From Psychromonas sp. SA13A (GTDB lineage: Bacteria > Pseudomonadota > Gammaproteobacteria > Enterobacterales > Psychromonadaceae), in the NCBI RefSeq assembly GCF_011378715.1, contig NZ_WTKU01000009.1, positions 1-64,000 on the forward strand: 64,000 bases of DNA. The letters run 5' to 3'. This document shows, in pieces, positions 38,748-49,055 of the stretch (position 1 is its first letter; each line of letters opens with the position of its first letter). The notes under the pieces are model-generated. The model had not been told where the DNA came from. It searched no databases and worked only from the letters and a program-made list of their open reading frames with translations. The position numbers were made by a program, and so were the translations under genes.

Positions 38748-41018
38748 ATGTTCAGCCAACTTCGTCAAATCGTAGAGCAATTCGGTGAGGCAAGTACACT
38801 TTCTGATGCTATGAACTTATTAGTAGAACAAACCAAAAGTACAATGATCTTGGATTGTTGTTCTATTTTTATTACTAATAAAGAAACTCAAAAGCTGACA
38901 TTGATGGCAAGTGAAGGTCTAGATAGCCAAGTCGTTGGTGCAACGCATTTTAATTTTAATGAAGGTATTGTTGGTCTGGTTTATCAAAAAGGTGAACCGA
39001 TTAATTTAGCAAATGTTTCAGAACATCCTCAGTTTAAATATCTACCATCAAGTAATGAAGAACAATTTAGTTCATTTCTCGGCGTCCCTATTATTCATAA
39101 ACGTCAAGTTTTAGGTGTATTAGTTGCTCAGCAGCGATTACCACGATTGTTTAATGAGTTAGAAGAATCATTTTTAGTGACCTTAGCTGTCCACCTGGGC
39201 AGTGTATTAGGTGGGACTTTATTAGATTTACCCGATGAAAAAGCACCCAAAAATCGCTCGGTGCATTTACAAGGTAGCCCTGCGAGTTCCGGCATATCGA
39301 TCAATAAAGCACATGTTTTACAAGCTCATTTATTACTGAGTGATGTTAGTATCGAGTTAAGTCAAGATCCTGATTTGGAGATGCAATCTTTTAGTAATGC
39401 GGTACAAGCTTGTGCAGATGAATTTTCTAAAGTTTCGATTACACTTAAAGAACAAGTGTCTAAAGATGCTTTTATGTTATTTGATGTTTACGGTCATTTA
39501 TTAAAAGATAAAGCATTACTAACGGCAGTTGAAGTGCAAATCAGGGAACAACATTTAACCGCTAAAAGTGCCGTTAAAACCGTAGCAGAAACTTATATTC
39601 AACAGTTTGAGAGCATGAGTGATCCGTACTTAAGAGAACGGGCTGTTGAGATTAGAGATGTTGGCCAGCGCTTATTATACCATCTCTCAAATCGTGATGA
39701 TGAAAAGCAAGACTTTACTGAAGAGATTATTCTCGTTGCTGAAGAAGTCACTATTTCGATGCTAGCAATGATCCCACCTGATAAACTAAAAGGTATCGTC
39801 TCGGTACGAGGTGGTTTGAGTTCTCATGTTGCCATTTTATCGCGAGCATTAGGGATCCCTGCTGTATTGGGTGTGTCTTTAAGGGTTAAAAATCTAGCGC
39901 ATAAAAATATTATTATTAATGGCTATGCCGGCACTATTATTATTGAGCCAGAGCCTTCTTTAATTGCAGAATATCAAATACTGCTTGATGAAGAAAATGA
40001 GATGAAAGCGCTGGTTGAACTGGTTGCAAATCAAGCGGCAATTACCCAAGATGGCTGTGAGATTGAAGTGCTTCTGAATACGGGACTCAACACCACACCG
40101 GACGTGTTTATAGAACAAAATTTTTCTGGTATTGGTTTATACCGTACTGAGCTACCTTTTATGCTCAGTAACGCTTTCCCGACAGAACAAGAGCAAGTCA
40201 GCACTTATCAACTTTTATTTGAACAATACAAAAATCTACCAGTAACCATGCGTACTTTGGATATTGGTGGCGATAAGCAACTCAGTTATTTCCCAATCAC
40301 TGAAGAAAATCCATTTTTAGGTTGGCGTGGTATTCGTTTAACACTGGATCACCCTGAGATATTTCTGATTCAAATCCGTGCTATGTTACGTGCCAGTATT
40401 AATACACAGAATTTGCGCATTATGTTACCGATGGTCGGGTCTGTAGGGGAAGTGGAAGAATCGAAGCGTTTAATTGAACAAGCATGGCAAGAGATTTGTT
40501 GGGAGCAACATTTAACCGCTGAACAATTTCCTCTACCTGATATTGGTGTAATGATTGAAGTGCCTTCGGCTATCTTTATTATTGATCAATTAGCTCCGCT
40601 GGTGGACTTTTTATCCATTGGGACTAATGATTTAACACAATATTTATTGGCTGTTGACCGAAATAACAGCCGTGTTGCAGACCTGTTTGATAGTTATCAC
40701 CCTGCAGTACTACAAGCAATGCAATTTATTTTACAGCAGAGCCAAAAAAATAACATTGAAGTGAGTATTTGTGGTGAGCTTGCTGGGGATCCGATCGGTT
40801 TATTAATGTTGTTAGGTTTAGGGTATCGCAAACTTAGTATGAATGCTTTTAATATTAATAAGGTTAAATATTTACTTAATAAAGTGACCATTCCAGAGTT
40901 AGAAGCATGCACGCAAGTTGCACTAAAAGGACATGATGGTGCATTTATTAAAAAAACCTTTATTGATTATTTAGATACCAAAGGTTTGGGTGGTTTTGTT
41001 CGAGCAGGTAAAAAGTAA
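38748..41018 (+). CDS. ptsP: Phosphoenolpyruvate-protein phosphotransferase, nitrogen PTS EI
   Basis: Enzyme I-Ntr, which starts the nitrogen-related phosphorelay, 756 residues. An N-terminal GAF domain (about 1-160) is the sensor for nitrogen status. The EI part begins near 170. The phosphorylated His is in GGLSSHVAILSRALGIPAV (about 352-370), and the C-terminal barrel has the acceptor region with SICGELAGDP. A GAGTTTT site precedes the ATG. It is linked with rppH, and a terminator follows. NPr and EIIA-Ntr are not in the window. Confidence 0.96.
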   Translation: MFSQLRQIVEQFGEASTLSDAMNLLVEQTKSTMILDCCSIFITNKETQKLTLMASEGLDSQVVGATHFNFNEGIVGLVYQKGEPINLANVSEHPQFKYLPSSNEEQFSSFLGVPIIHKRQVLGVLVAQQRLPRLFNELEESFLVTLAVHLGSVLGGTLLDLPDEKAPKNRSVHLQGSPASSGISINKAHVLQAHLLLSDVSIELSQDPDLEMQSFSNAVQACADEFSKVSITLKEQVSKDAFMLFDVYGHLLKDKALLTAVEVQIREQHLTAKSAVKTVAETYIQQFESMSDPYLRERAVEIRDVGQRLLYHLSNRDDEKQDFTEEIILVAEEVTISMLAMIPPDKLKGIVSVRGGLSSHVAILSRALGIPAVLGVSLRVKNLAHKNIIINGYAGTIIIEPEPSLIAEYQILLDEENEMKALVELVANQAAITQDGCEIEVLLNTGLNTTPDVFIEQNFSGIGLYRTELPFMLSNAFPTEQEQVSTYQLLFEQYKNLPVTMRTLDIGGDKQLSYFPITEENPFLGWRGIRLTLDHPEIFLIQIRAMLRASINTQNLRIMLPMVGSVGEVEESKRLIEQAWQEICWEQHLTAEQFPLPDIGVMIEVPSAIFIIDQLAPLVDFLSIGTNDLTQYLLAVDRNNSRVADLFDSYHPAVLQAMQFILQQSQKNNIEVSICGELAGDPIGLLMLLGLGYRKLSMNAFNINKVKYLLNKVTIPELEACTQVALKGHDGAFIKKTFIDYLDTKGLGGFVRAGKK

Positions 41019-41075
41019 ACTTTAATGTGAAGCTTCACTAACAACTTAAGTCAGCAAAAAAGTATATAACAAAAA

Positions 41076-41105
41076 CAAAAAACCGAGCATTGCTCGGTTT
41101 TTTTA
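41076..41105. terminator. Bidirectional terminator between ptsP and sstT
   Basis: AAAAACCGAGCA and TGCTCGGTTTTT pair directly and are flanked by A and T runs. It can end both convergent genes. Confidence 0.9.
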
Positions 41106-41149
41106 TTTGAAGCCAATTATTTGAAATTAACTTTTGATGCGATTAAAAC

Positions 41150-42382
41150 TTAGCGATTAGCTGCTAACTCTCTTGCTTCTTCAGCGCGACAAGCAGCTGT
41201 AGTGAAAATAACATCCGTTGAGCTGTTTAATGCAGTTTCAGCTGAATCTTGTACCACACCAATGATGAAACCAATTGCAACCACTTGCATTGCGACTTCA
41301 TTAGGAACACCAAATAAGCTACAAGCTAATGGTATTAATAATAAAGAGCCACCGGCAACACCGGATGCACCACATGCAGAAATAGCCGCTACAACACTTA
41401 ATAAAATAGCAGTTAGAATATCAAACTCAATACCTAGGGTATTTACTGCTGCAAGTGTTAATACTGTAATGGTGATCGCAGCACCCGCCATATTAATAGT
41501 TGCACCTAATGGGATAGATACAGAGTAGGTATCTTCATGCAGTTTTAATTTGTGACATAAAGCCATATTAACCGGAATATTAGCCGCAGAGCTACGTGTA
41601 AAGAACGCAGTTACACCTGATTCACGTAAACATTGAAAGACTAATGGGTAAGGATTCGAGCCTAATTTGATATACACAATAATGGGGTTTACAACTAAAG
41701 CAATAAACAACATTGAACCGATTAATACGGCTAATAAATGTGAATAACCAATTAACGAATCAAAGCCTGTTTCTGCAAAAGTTGCTGCCACTAAACCAAA
41801 GATACCGATCGGAGCTAAGCGAATAACCAGCTGTACTATTCTTGAAACGCCGTGTGCTAGGTCATGTAATATATCTTTAGTCGATTGGTTAGCATGTCGT
41901 AGTGCTAATCCTAAGCCTACAGCCCAAGCTAAAATACCAATGAAGTTACCTGTTAATAACGCATTAACAGGGTTATCTACTATTTTAAATAGCAGTGTAT
42001 TTAATACTTCTAAAATACCTTCTGGCGGAGTGGCGTTAATATCAGTAGTAATCAGTACTAACTCTGTTGGAAAAGCGTAACTAAATAAAACTGCTGTAAT
42101 TGCTGCTAATAGAGTGCCTACTAAATATAGATGAATAACAGGCTTAAGATTAGTATGTGTACCTTTAGTCTGGTTGGCAATTGATGATGCAACCAAAATA
42201 AAAACAAGGATAGGAGCAACAGCTTTTAATGCACTAACAAAAAAGCCACCAAGAAAAGACACTGAAGTTGCGGTGCTTGGTGAAATAGATGCAAGGCAAA
42301 CACCTGCGATAATGCCGACAACAATCTGTAAAACTAAGCTGCCATTCATCATACGTTGGATGAGAGTGGGGGTTGAACTCAT
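41150..42382 (-). CDS. sstT: Serine/threonine:sodium symporter
   Basis: Sodium-coupled amino-acid importer of the DAACS family, about 410 residues. The family hairpins are visible: [17 protein letters not shown] (HP1-like region), [18 protein letters not shown] and [21 protein letters not shown]. Length and composition match E. coli SstT. The start was set at ATG 42382, seven bases after AGGA; an in-frame start 19 codons earlier lacks a binding site. It interrupts the ptsP-lgt neighbourhood found in E. coli. Confidence 0.93.
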   Translation of the reverse strand: MSSTPTLIQRMMNGSLVLQIVVGIIAGVCLASISPSTATSVSFLGGFFVSALKAVAPILVFILVASSIANQTKGTHTNLKPVIHLYLVGTLLAAITAVLFSYAFPTELVLITTDINATPPEGILEVLNTLLFKIVDNPVNALLTGNFIGILAWAVGLGLALRHANQSTKDILHDLAHGVSRIVQLVIRLAPIGIFGLVAATFAETGFDSLIGYSHLLAVLIGSMLFIALVVNPIIVYIKLGSNPYPLVFQCLRESGVTAFFTRSSAANIPVNMALCHKLKLHEDTYSVSIPLGATINMAGAAITITVLTLAAVNTLGIEFDILTAILLSVVAAISACGASGVAGGSLLLIPLACSLFGVPNEVAMQVVAIGFIIGVVQDSAETALNSSTDVIFTTAACRAEEARELAANR

Positions 42383-43021
42383 AAATATTCCTATTTTTAT
42401 TTTAAAAGCGATTAAGGCATAAATGCTTAATTTAGACATTCAGCGATAAGTAATACCAACCACACTTATTAAATTAATTGGTATAACGTTATTTTTATAA
42501 TGATTGATTTAGGGTGATTGTAACAACTCATATATGTCAGGAATTATTACAGATCAGAATTTGGCAAAGAAAATAGCATAATTAACGGCGATATAGTGCT
42601 GTAATTACTAATTTTTAATTAATAAGGTGATAGAGGTAGTAATACGCTTAATTGCTGATGTCCTTATGAAGAAATGTTGCAATAAATTTATCTGTCGATT
42701 GCTTTATTTTTATACAAGTGAATAAAGATCACTTAAAATTTTTGCTGAATAGACCTTGAATTTAGATAACCGTTAAATAGCTATCTCATATCAGTGTTAC
42801 AACTATGAGCACAATATATAAGTCAACAATAACATTTAGGGCAATAAAAGGATTTGAGTCAATATCATTGGTAGCAGTGGATTTAATGATAGCAAGTGGA
42901 TTTAAAACTGCAGCGTTGGACATTGACTTTACCTTTCAAAATATCATAGACAAAAACGGCTTAATGTAGAGAGAGGATTACGTTATGATATCGCCATTAA
43001 AATCACTAACCAGAGTATAAA
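42383..43021. other. Spacer upstream of sstT and lgt
   Basis: About 640 bp separate the two divergent genes. A TACCAA/TTGGTA inverted repeat with a 17-bp AT-rich loop lies near 42453-42483, close to sstT. No convincing reading frame, RNA or repeat was seen in the rest, which should hold both promoters. Confidence 0.5.
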
Positions 43022-43858
43022 ATGTCATCATCTCATTATGTATTACCCCATATCGACCCGATCGCTATTAGTCTTGGCCCCTTAGATATTCGTTGGTATG
43101 GCCTGATGTACCTAGTTGGATTTGCTTATGCTTTTTGGATGGCGAATAGAGTTTGTGATAACTCCAATGGTGTATGGACTCGTGAACAAGCAAGTGATCT
43201 TTTATTTGCTGGATTCATGGGGGTTATTCTCGGCGGACGTATTGGCTATGTTTTCTTTTATCAATTGCCTAGCTTCTTAGATAACCCATTATACCTATTT
43301 AGGATTTGGGAAGGCGGCATGTCATTCCATGGTGGTGTAATCGGTGTGGTTACTGCGATCATCATTTATGCTAAACGTCATCAACGTTCAATTTTATCCG
43401 TTGGCGATTTTATCGTGCCATTATTACCAGTCGGCCTAGGAGCTGGTCGTATTGGTAACTTTATTAACTCTGAACTATGGGGAAGAGTAACCGATTCACC
43501 TTTTGGTGTCATTTTCCCAAATGCAGGGCCTTTAGCACGCCACCCCTCACAGCTTTATGAGTTTGCATTAGAAGGTGTATTACTTTTAATTATCTTATTA
43601 TTATTTATTCGCAAACCAAAACCCGCAGGTTCTGTCGCTGGTTTATTCCTATTAGGTTACGGTATATTCCGCTTCATTATTGAATTTGCTCGCGAACCAG
43701 ATGCACAGCTTGGTTTATTAACGTTAGGATTGAGTATGGGGCAAATTCTATCTTTACCTATGATCCTGATTGGGTCTGGTTTGATGGTTTATGCTTACAA
43801 AACCAATCCAGTTGAAGTAGCGCAAAGCCAACCTAAAAAAAATAAAGGTAAGAAATAA
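43022..43858 (+). CDS. lgt: Prolipoprotein diacylglyceryl transferase
   Basis: Inner-membrane enzyme adding diacylglycerol to the lipobox cysteine of prolipoproteins, 278 residues, about seven helices. Signature blocks are [12 protein letters not shown] (about 99-110), [14 protein letters not shown] (about 142-155) and [13 protein letters not shown] (about 172-184). thyA overlaps its stop by one base (TAATG). It would process the two alginate-region lipoproteins of this window. Confidence 0.97.
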   Translation: MSSSHYVLPHIDPIAISLGPLDIRWYGLMYLVGFAYAFWMANRVCDNSNGVWTREQASDLLFAGFMGVILGGRIGYVFFYQLPSFLDNPLYLFRIWEGGMSFHGGVIGVVTAIIIYAKRHQRSILSVGDFIVPLLPVGLGAGRIGNFINSELWGRVTDSPFGVIFPNAGPLARHPSQLYEFALEGVLLLIILLLFIRKPKPAGSVAGLFLLGYGIFRFIIEFAREPDAQLGLLTLGLSMGQILSLPMILIGSGLMVYAYKTNPVEVAQSQPKKNKGKK

Positions 43859-44709
43859 TGAAACAATATTTAGCGTTATGCCAACGCATTATTGATCAAG
43901 GTACTTGGATTGAAAACGAGCGCACTGGTAAACGTTGTTTAACGGTGATCAATGCAGATTTAGAGTATGACGTCGGTAATAATCAATTACCCATGATCAC
44001 CACTCGTAAGAGTTTTTATAAATCTGCTATTGCGGAGTTTTTGGGTTATATCCGTGGTTATGATAATGCTGCAGATTTCCGTGCTTTAGGCACAAAAACG
44101 TGGGATGCGAATGCTAATTTAAATGAGGCATGGTTAAATAATAAATACCGTAAAGGTGAAGATGATATGGGGAGAGTCTATGGCGTGCAAGGGCGTGCTT
44201 GGGCAAAACCCGATGGAACTACCTTAGATCAATTAAGAAAAATTGTTGATAACTTAAGAAACGGTATTGATGACCGCGCTGAGATACTTACTTTTTATAA
44301 TCCCGGTGAATTTGATATGGGCTGTCTTCGTCCATGTATGCACACGCACACTTTTTCATTATTAGGCGATACGTTGCACCTCACTAGTTATCAGCGTTCG
44401 TGTGATGTGCCTTTAGGTCTTAATTTTAACCAAGTGCAAGTATTTGCTTTCTTAGCATTAATAGCACAAATCACCGGTAAAAAAGCGGGTAAGGCCTATC
44501 ATAAAATTGTTAATGCACACATTTATGAAGACCAATTAAGCTTGATGCAAGAGGTACAATTAAAAAGAGAGCCTTTTCCATCTCCACAATTGAAGATTAA
44601 TCCAGAAATTAAATCCCTTGAAGACTTAGAAACGTGGGTAACGATGGATGACTTTGAAGTGCTTAATTACCAATGCCATGAGGCGATTAAATATCCTTTC
44701 TCAGTATAA
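43858..44709 (+). CDS. thyA: Thymidylate synthase
   Basis: Folate-dependent enzyme converting dUMP to dTMP, 283 residues. The catalytic cysteine is in [10 protein letters not shown] (about 157-166; Cys of PCMHT in place of the usual PCHxxF arrangement). The nucleotide-binding [13 protein letters not shown] (about 180-192) and the HIYEDQ block are conserved. The length matches the Vibrio-type ThyA, about 20 residues longer than that of E. coli. It is coupled to lgt, an ancient arrangement. Confidence 0.96.
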   Translation: MKQYLALCQRIIDQGTWIENERTGKRCLTVINADLEYDVGNNQLPMITTRKSFYKSAIAEFLGYIRGYDNAADFRALGTKTWDANANLNEAWLNNKYRKGEDDMGRVYGVQGRAWAKPDGTTLDQLRKIVDNLRNGIDDRAEILTFYNPGEFDMGCLRPCMHTHTFSLLGDTLHLTSYQRSCDVPLGLNFNQVQVFAFLALIAQITGKKAGKAYHKIVNAHIYEDQLSLMQEVQLKREPFPSPQLKINPEIKSLEDLETWVTMDDFEVLNYQCHEAIKYPFSV

Positions 44710-44753
44710 GCATTTCAAGACGTTAATCTTGTAATACACGAAACAATAAACTC

Positions 44754-44778
44754 AAGCCCACTTTATAGTGGGCTTTTT
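44754..44778 (+). terminator. Terminator of lgt-thyA
   Basis: AAGCCCACT and AGTGGGCTT pair around TTAT and are followed by a T run. Confidence 0.9.
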
Positions 44779-45026
44779 ACTAGCTATTTTCTCTTAGCGA
44801 CTGCCTTGGCAAAACTCATTTAATGAAATTAGGATTTTTTCACATTAACGATGGCATTTCTGACTTGCTTTAGATTTATACCTGAGTATTAGTTCACAAA
44901 TACTACAAAACATGAAAGTTATTTACCTACATAAATCACAGAAGACAAATAGCCTTAGTATTTGTGTATATGAAAGTCGCCCTATTTGTATTACTATTAA
45001 GTGACTTTATTAAAGGAATATACCTT

Positions 45027-45740
45027 ATGCATAATGCATTTGAAGAAATCGCTGGAGGAAAACGTAGCCTACATGTGCAAGTTGCACGTGAGATCGCGCG
45101 TAAAATCCTTTCAGGAGAAGTAGCTCAAAATGAAATAATTCCAGGTGAGATGATACTATGCGGACAGTTTAAGGTCAGCCGAACCTCACTGCGTGAAGCA
45201 ATTAAGTTGCTGACATCAAAAGGGCTGTTGGAATCAAAACCTAAAGTTGGAACGCGTGTAACAAGTCGGGAAAACTGGAATTTTTTAGACTCTCAATTGT
45301 TAGATTGGTTGACAGGTATTGGTGATAATAATGCTGTTTATCGTGATTTCTTATCACTACGCAATGCATTAGAGCCTGAAGCTGCAGCATTGGCGGCTGA
45401 AAACGCAACCGCAGAGCAGCGTATTTTATTGTCTGCTACGTTTCAACAGATGGATTATATATCTAAAAACTTCGACCTTGAGCGTTGGACTGAAGCTGAC
45501 ATGGAATTTCATCGATTGATATTTTTGTCTACGGGAAACAGTTTTTATTTACCGCTTGCAAACGTTCTCTGCACCATGTTTAAAAGCTTTATTGCTCATT
45601 CTTCAATTAAAGGCAGCACCTGTATTGGAGAGCATCGAGCTATCTATTCTGCAATAATGGCAGGAGATGCAAACAAAGCGCGGCAAGCAAATGTAGAGCT
45701 GTTAAGTAAAAGTAAGCGCCGCTTACCAAGTACTGAATAA
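45027..45740 (+). CDS. GntR-family regulator, FadR subfamily
   Basis: Transcription regulator of about 237 residues. The winged helix (about 12-78) has HVQVAREIARKILSG and the recognition segment VSRTSLREAIKLLTSKGLLE. The FCD effector domain (about 90-230) shows the metal-site pattern D...EFHRLIF...H (EADMEFHRLI, then GEHRAIYSAI). Such regulators commonly sense sugar acids. The start was set at ATG 45027, nine bases after AAAGGA; an upstream ATG (44964) lacks a binding site. It is the first gene of the carbohydrate region, so a role in alginate or uronate control is inferred, not shown. Confidence 0.88.
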   Translation: MHNAFEEIAGGKRSLHVQVAREIARKILSGEVAQNEIIPGEMILCGQFKVSRTSLREAIKLLTSKGLLESKPKVGTRVTSRENWNFLDSQLLDWLTGIGDNNAVYRDFLSLRNALEPEAAALAAENATAEQRILLSATFQQMDYISKNFDLERWTEADMEFHRLIFLSTGNSFYLPLANVLCTMFKSFIAHSSIKGSTCIGEHRAIYSAIMAGDANKARQANVELLSKSKRRLPSTE

Positions 45741-45757
45741 TAACTTTTTTATTTTTA

Positions 45758-45768
45758 TTGTATTACAA
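45758..45768. promoter_or_regulatory. Candidate GntR-type operator after the regulator gene
   Basis: TTGTATTACAA is a perfect 11-bp palindrome with a free centre, 17 bases past the regulator stop. The same form (TTGTAATACAA) occurs upstream of the SSS symporter at 50542. Confidence 0.4.
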
Positions 45769-45961
45769 TATTTTATTAGGATTTTGACTTGTAAGATAAA
45801 AGTTAGTTTTTAGTCTTAGGGTACTTTAACGATTACTGAACAGTAATTAGAGGATCTAGTAGGATCTCTAGGCTCTTAGAATAAGTGTCTGTTTAGCTAG
45901 ATGCCTAAATATTTATATACCCAGCGGTCTAGATGTTTATACCTAAACTGTCAAAATTGCT

Positions 45962-46034
45962 ATGCCTGAAAACATTTAGTTCAGTACGCTTGAAAGTAGT
46001 TAGTGCGCTGAAGACAGCTAGTATGCTTGAAAAG
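45962..46034 (+). repeat. Degenerate tandem repeat upstream of the DUF294 gene
   Basis: Four imperfect units of about 18-24 bases start with (A)TGCCTGAAA, CGCTTGAAA, GCGCTGAAG and ATGCTTGAAA, and three of them end in a T-A-G-T element. The surrounding spacer (45741-46246) otherwise contains only AT-rich sequence and the palindrome at 45758. Confidence 0.6.
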
Positions 46035-46246
46035 AAACAGATAATAATTTAATTAAATTTTAAAACCACTCTCTTTCGCTGTTTCTTGTAAGCTTGCCAT
46101 CTGTTTATATAACATTATTTTATATAAACTTACTCAATTACATAGATTGTATCTTATACAAGTCACTTGAAAATAACCTCGGAAGATCCACTGCTCTAGA
46201 GATGGTTTTTGGGTTTAGTCTATTGATGCCATTTAAAGGACTGTTT

Positions 46247-48106
46247 ATGCCTCAAACTTTGATCCCCAATGTTCATGACTTCATCGCCACTATTGATCCC
46301 TTTGATAAATTGCCAAAAGATTTACAGCGTAAAATAGCTTGTTGTATAAAAATAACTTATTTGGCGAAAGGTGAGCAAATTCAATTTGGTGGAGATCAGG
46401 AGCTGCGTTATCTATATGTGATCCGTACTGGCTCCATGGAACAGCGTAAGCATAATGGTATGTTGCGAGCCAAATTAGGGCCTGAAGATCTGTTTGGTTT
46501 TACTTTTTTAGATAAACATAAAGAGTCTCAACAGGATTACAATGCCATTGCTATTGAAAATACCCTGCTTTATTTGGTGCCGCATTCAGACTTGTTACGC
46601 TTACTAGAAGAGTATCCTGATTTTGCAGAACACTTTGCTGGTAACGTTCAAGTACGCTTGCATTCTGCACTCGATGTTGTCTGGTCAGATAGTGAGAAGG
46701 GCATTTTTGTTAAAAAAGTCTCTGAAGTCGCCAGTGATAAAATTGTAGTCGCAGACTCCAGTACACCAATCAGAAAAGTCGCTGAAGAGATCATGGCAGT
46801 GTGCTCACCAACGGCGGTGATCACCGAAAACGGTGAAATTGTTGGTTTGATAACTGACCGTGATATGACTAAACGGGTAATTGTCGCTGGATTAGATTAT
46901 AACCGCCCAGTCAAAGAGATCATGACTCCGAATCCCCTAACTATTGGACCAAATGACTTAGTACTTAAGGCATCATCAATCATGATGCAAAATAATGTAC
47001 GTAGTTTACCCGTGGTTGAGGGGAATAAAGTACTTGGTGTACTGACAACAACACATTTAGTTCGAAATAATAGAATACAGGCAGTATTCTTAATTGAAAA
47101 AATTAAATACGCCAATAGTGTCGCAGACCTGACAAAACTGACACCCGAGCGACAAGCTATTTTTGAAGCATTAGTGGAAGGTAAAGTTAGTGGCGATATT
47201 ATTGGTCATGTTATGACCATGATCATGGATGCTTATAATCGCCGCTTATTACAAATAGCAGAAGGCCATTTTGGCAAACCTCCCTGTGAATTTGCTTGGA
47301 TTGTGGCAGGTTCCCATGCGCGTAATGAAGTGCATATGTTGTCAGATCAAGATAATGCAATTATTTTGGCTGATGATGCAACGGCGGCAGATCGTATTTA
47401 TTTTCAAGGAGTTGCAATGTGGGTATGTAATGCGTTAGATGCCTGTGCTTATCCTTTGTGTAGTGGTAAATTTATGGCCGTTAATCCTAAATGGTGTGTG
47501 CCATTAAAAGTGTGGAAAGCCTCTTATAGTAAGTGGGTAGCTAATCCAGAGTACGAGAGTCTTTTGAATGTCACTGTTTTTTTAGAAACACGTTGGTTAT
47601 ATGGCAATGAAAGCTTCAACAAAGAACTTCAAGCACATCTATTTTCCAGTATTAAGGCTTCAAATGTTTTTCTATCTTCAATGGTGAGAGACTCAGTCTC
47701 AGTGAGTCCACCACTAGGTATTTTTAACTCATTAGTATTAGAGAAAAGCGGCGAAAACTCTAAAACCTTAAATATCAAAAAGTTTGCGATTAATTTGTTG
47801 GTTGATTTAGCGCGTATTTACGGATTGTCATCGGGCTCAGAAAAAGCAGAAACAATGGCTCGTTTTGAACATGCTCATGAACATAATTTATTAAGCGAAG
47901 ATATGCTTAAAAATGTACAAGGTTCATTTCAATTCCTGACACAAGTACGTTTGTCACATCAGTTAAGTGCCTTACAGGAAGGTAAAGTACCTGATAATAA
48001 TATTGTTCCTGAAACTTTTGGTAGTTTTGAAAGAAAGCACTTAAAAGATGCCTTTAGGATCATTGCAGACTTGCAAGATTACACCAAGCTAAAGTTTAAT
48101 GGTTAG
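46247..48106 (+). CDS. cNMP-binding / CBS / DUF294 nucleotidyltransferase-like protein
   Basis: Cytoplasmic signalling protein of about 619 residues. A cyclic-nucleotide-binding domain comes first (about 15-130), then two CBS motifs (about 155-275), then a DUF294 GlnD-like nucleotidyltransferase domain with the GSHARNEVHMLSDQDNAI motif (about 360-378). A C-terminal DUF294_C domain follows. The start was set at ATG 46247, six bases after AAAGGA. The exonuclease gene follows 43 bases later. In Vibrio and Shewanella this pair usually accompanies acetate genes (acs/actP); here they are not visible and an alginate-type symporter lies nearby instead. Confidence 0.92.
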   Translation: MPQTLIPNVHDFIATIDPFDKLPKDLQRKIACCIKITYLAKGEQIQFGGDQELRYLYVIRTGSMEQRKHNGMLRAKLGPEDLFGFTFLDKHKESQQDYNAIAIENTLLYLVPHSDLLRLLEEYPDFAEHFAGNVQVRLHSALDVVWSDSEKGIFVKKVSEVASDKIVVADSSTPIRKVAEEIMAVCSPTAVITENGEIVGLITDRDMTKRVIVAGLDYNRPVKEIMTPNPLTIGPNDLVLKASSIMMQNNVRSLPVVEGNKVLGVLTTTHLVRNNRIQAVFLIEKIKYANSVADLTKLTPERQAIFEALVEGKVSGDIIGHVMTMIMDAYNRRLLQIAEGHFGKPPCEFAWIVAGSHARNEVHMLSDQDNAIILADDATAADRIYFQGVAMWVCNALDACAYPLCSGKFMAVNPKWCVPLKVWKASYSKWVANPEYESLLNVTVFLETRWLYGNESFNKELQAHLFSSIKASNVFLSSMVRDSVSVSPPLGIFNSLVLEKSGENSKTLNIKKFAINLLVDLARIYGLSSGSEKAETMARFEHAHEHNLLSEDMLKNVQGSFQFLTQVRLSHQLSALQEGKVPDNNIVPETFGSFERKHLKDAFRIIADLQDYTKLKFNG

Positions 48107-48149
48107 TAAAAAGACTTATGTTAGGGTTATTGATTAATAAAAGGAAACT

Positions 48150-48875
48150 ATGCGTCTGATTTTAAAACATTTTCATCCACTCAATAAATTAAAGCGAGAG
48201 CGTGAACGTTATCTCAATAAACACCAAGTGCCTGATAATATAAAAGCGCTATTATCCGCACCTTTACCTGATTTAGACGAAGATATTTTTTCGCTTGATT
48301 ACCTCTCTGTGGATTTTGAAACCTCGGGTTTTGACCCTAAATATGACTCTTTATTGAGTGTTGGTTACTTACCATTAATTAATCAACAATTGTTACTATC
48401 TGAAGCTGTAGAAACCTTAATTAACAGTGCAGAAAATATTAAAGCTGAAACCGCAGTGATCAACCATATTGTCCCTGAAATGCTTGAACAAGGTAAACCT
48501 TGGGCTGAGGTGCTTGATACATTATTAGATGAACTGGTAGGAAAAGTGCTTATCGTGCATGGTAGTGTCGTGGAAAAGCGTTTTCTAAACTACTACATTG
48601 CGCAACAATATCAATTACCGCCTTTACCTTTGTTATGGGTTGATACCTTACAGATGGAGAAATCCTTACATGCTTATAAAGATAGCTCTGGTGCTGATGA
48701 CTTTAGATTAGGGTCTATTCGTGCTCGACACAATTTACCCGAATATTCAGCACATGGTGCACTGGTAGATTCTTTAGCCACAGGGGAGTTGTACTTAGCA
48801 TTATTAAAAAAATGTTTTGAAGGTGCAGATTCGAGGGTACGTCATATGAAATTTGATTACAGCAGAGTATTTTAA
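48150..48875 (+). CDS. DnaQ-family 3'-5' exonuclease
   Basis: Exonuclease of 241 residues of the DEDD superfamily, like the epsilon-type proteins found beside DUF294 genes. Exo I is VDFETSGFDP (D and E of DxE, about 53-62). Exo II lies in VLIVHGSVVEKRFL (about 136-149), and Exo III in HGALVDSLATGELYL (HxxxD, about 208-222). AAGGAAACT precedes the ATG. It is not a polymerase subunit by context; its target is unknown. Confidence 0.88.
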   Translation: MRLILKHFHPLNKLKRERERYLNKHQVPDNIKALLSAPLPDLDEDIFSLDYLSVDFETSGFDPKYDSLLSVGYLPLINQQLLLSEAVETLINSAENIKAETAVINHIVPEMLEQGKPWAEVLDTLLDELVGKVLIVHGSVVEKRFLNYYIAQQYQLPPLPLLWVDTLQMEKSLHAYKDSSGADDFRLGSIRARHNLPEYSAHGALVDSLATGELYLALLKKCFEGADSRVRHMKFDYSRVF

Positions 48876-48996
48876 CTTTTTCATACACTTAATGAAATGA
48901 GGTGTGATACTTGCTCACTTAACAATATGCTCGAAACACTTAACAACATGTTGAAACAACTGAGTACACATTAATAAGTTGATATTTATAATTTGC

Positions 48997-49032
48997 AAAA
49001 AAGGCGACTCACTTTACGTAAGCCGCCTTTTA
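48997..49032 (-). terminator. Terminator of the KdgM-type porin gene
   Basis: AAAAGGCG and CGCCTTTT form the base of a stem, extended by CTTAC-type pairing inside. A runs upstream give a T run on the minus strand. It probably ends the porin transcript. Confidence 0.75.
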
Positions 49033-49055
49033 AGGACCCAAATCATTTTATTGCT

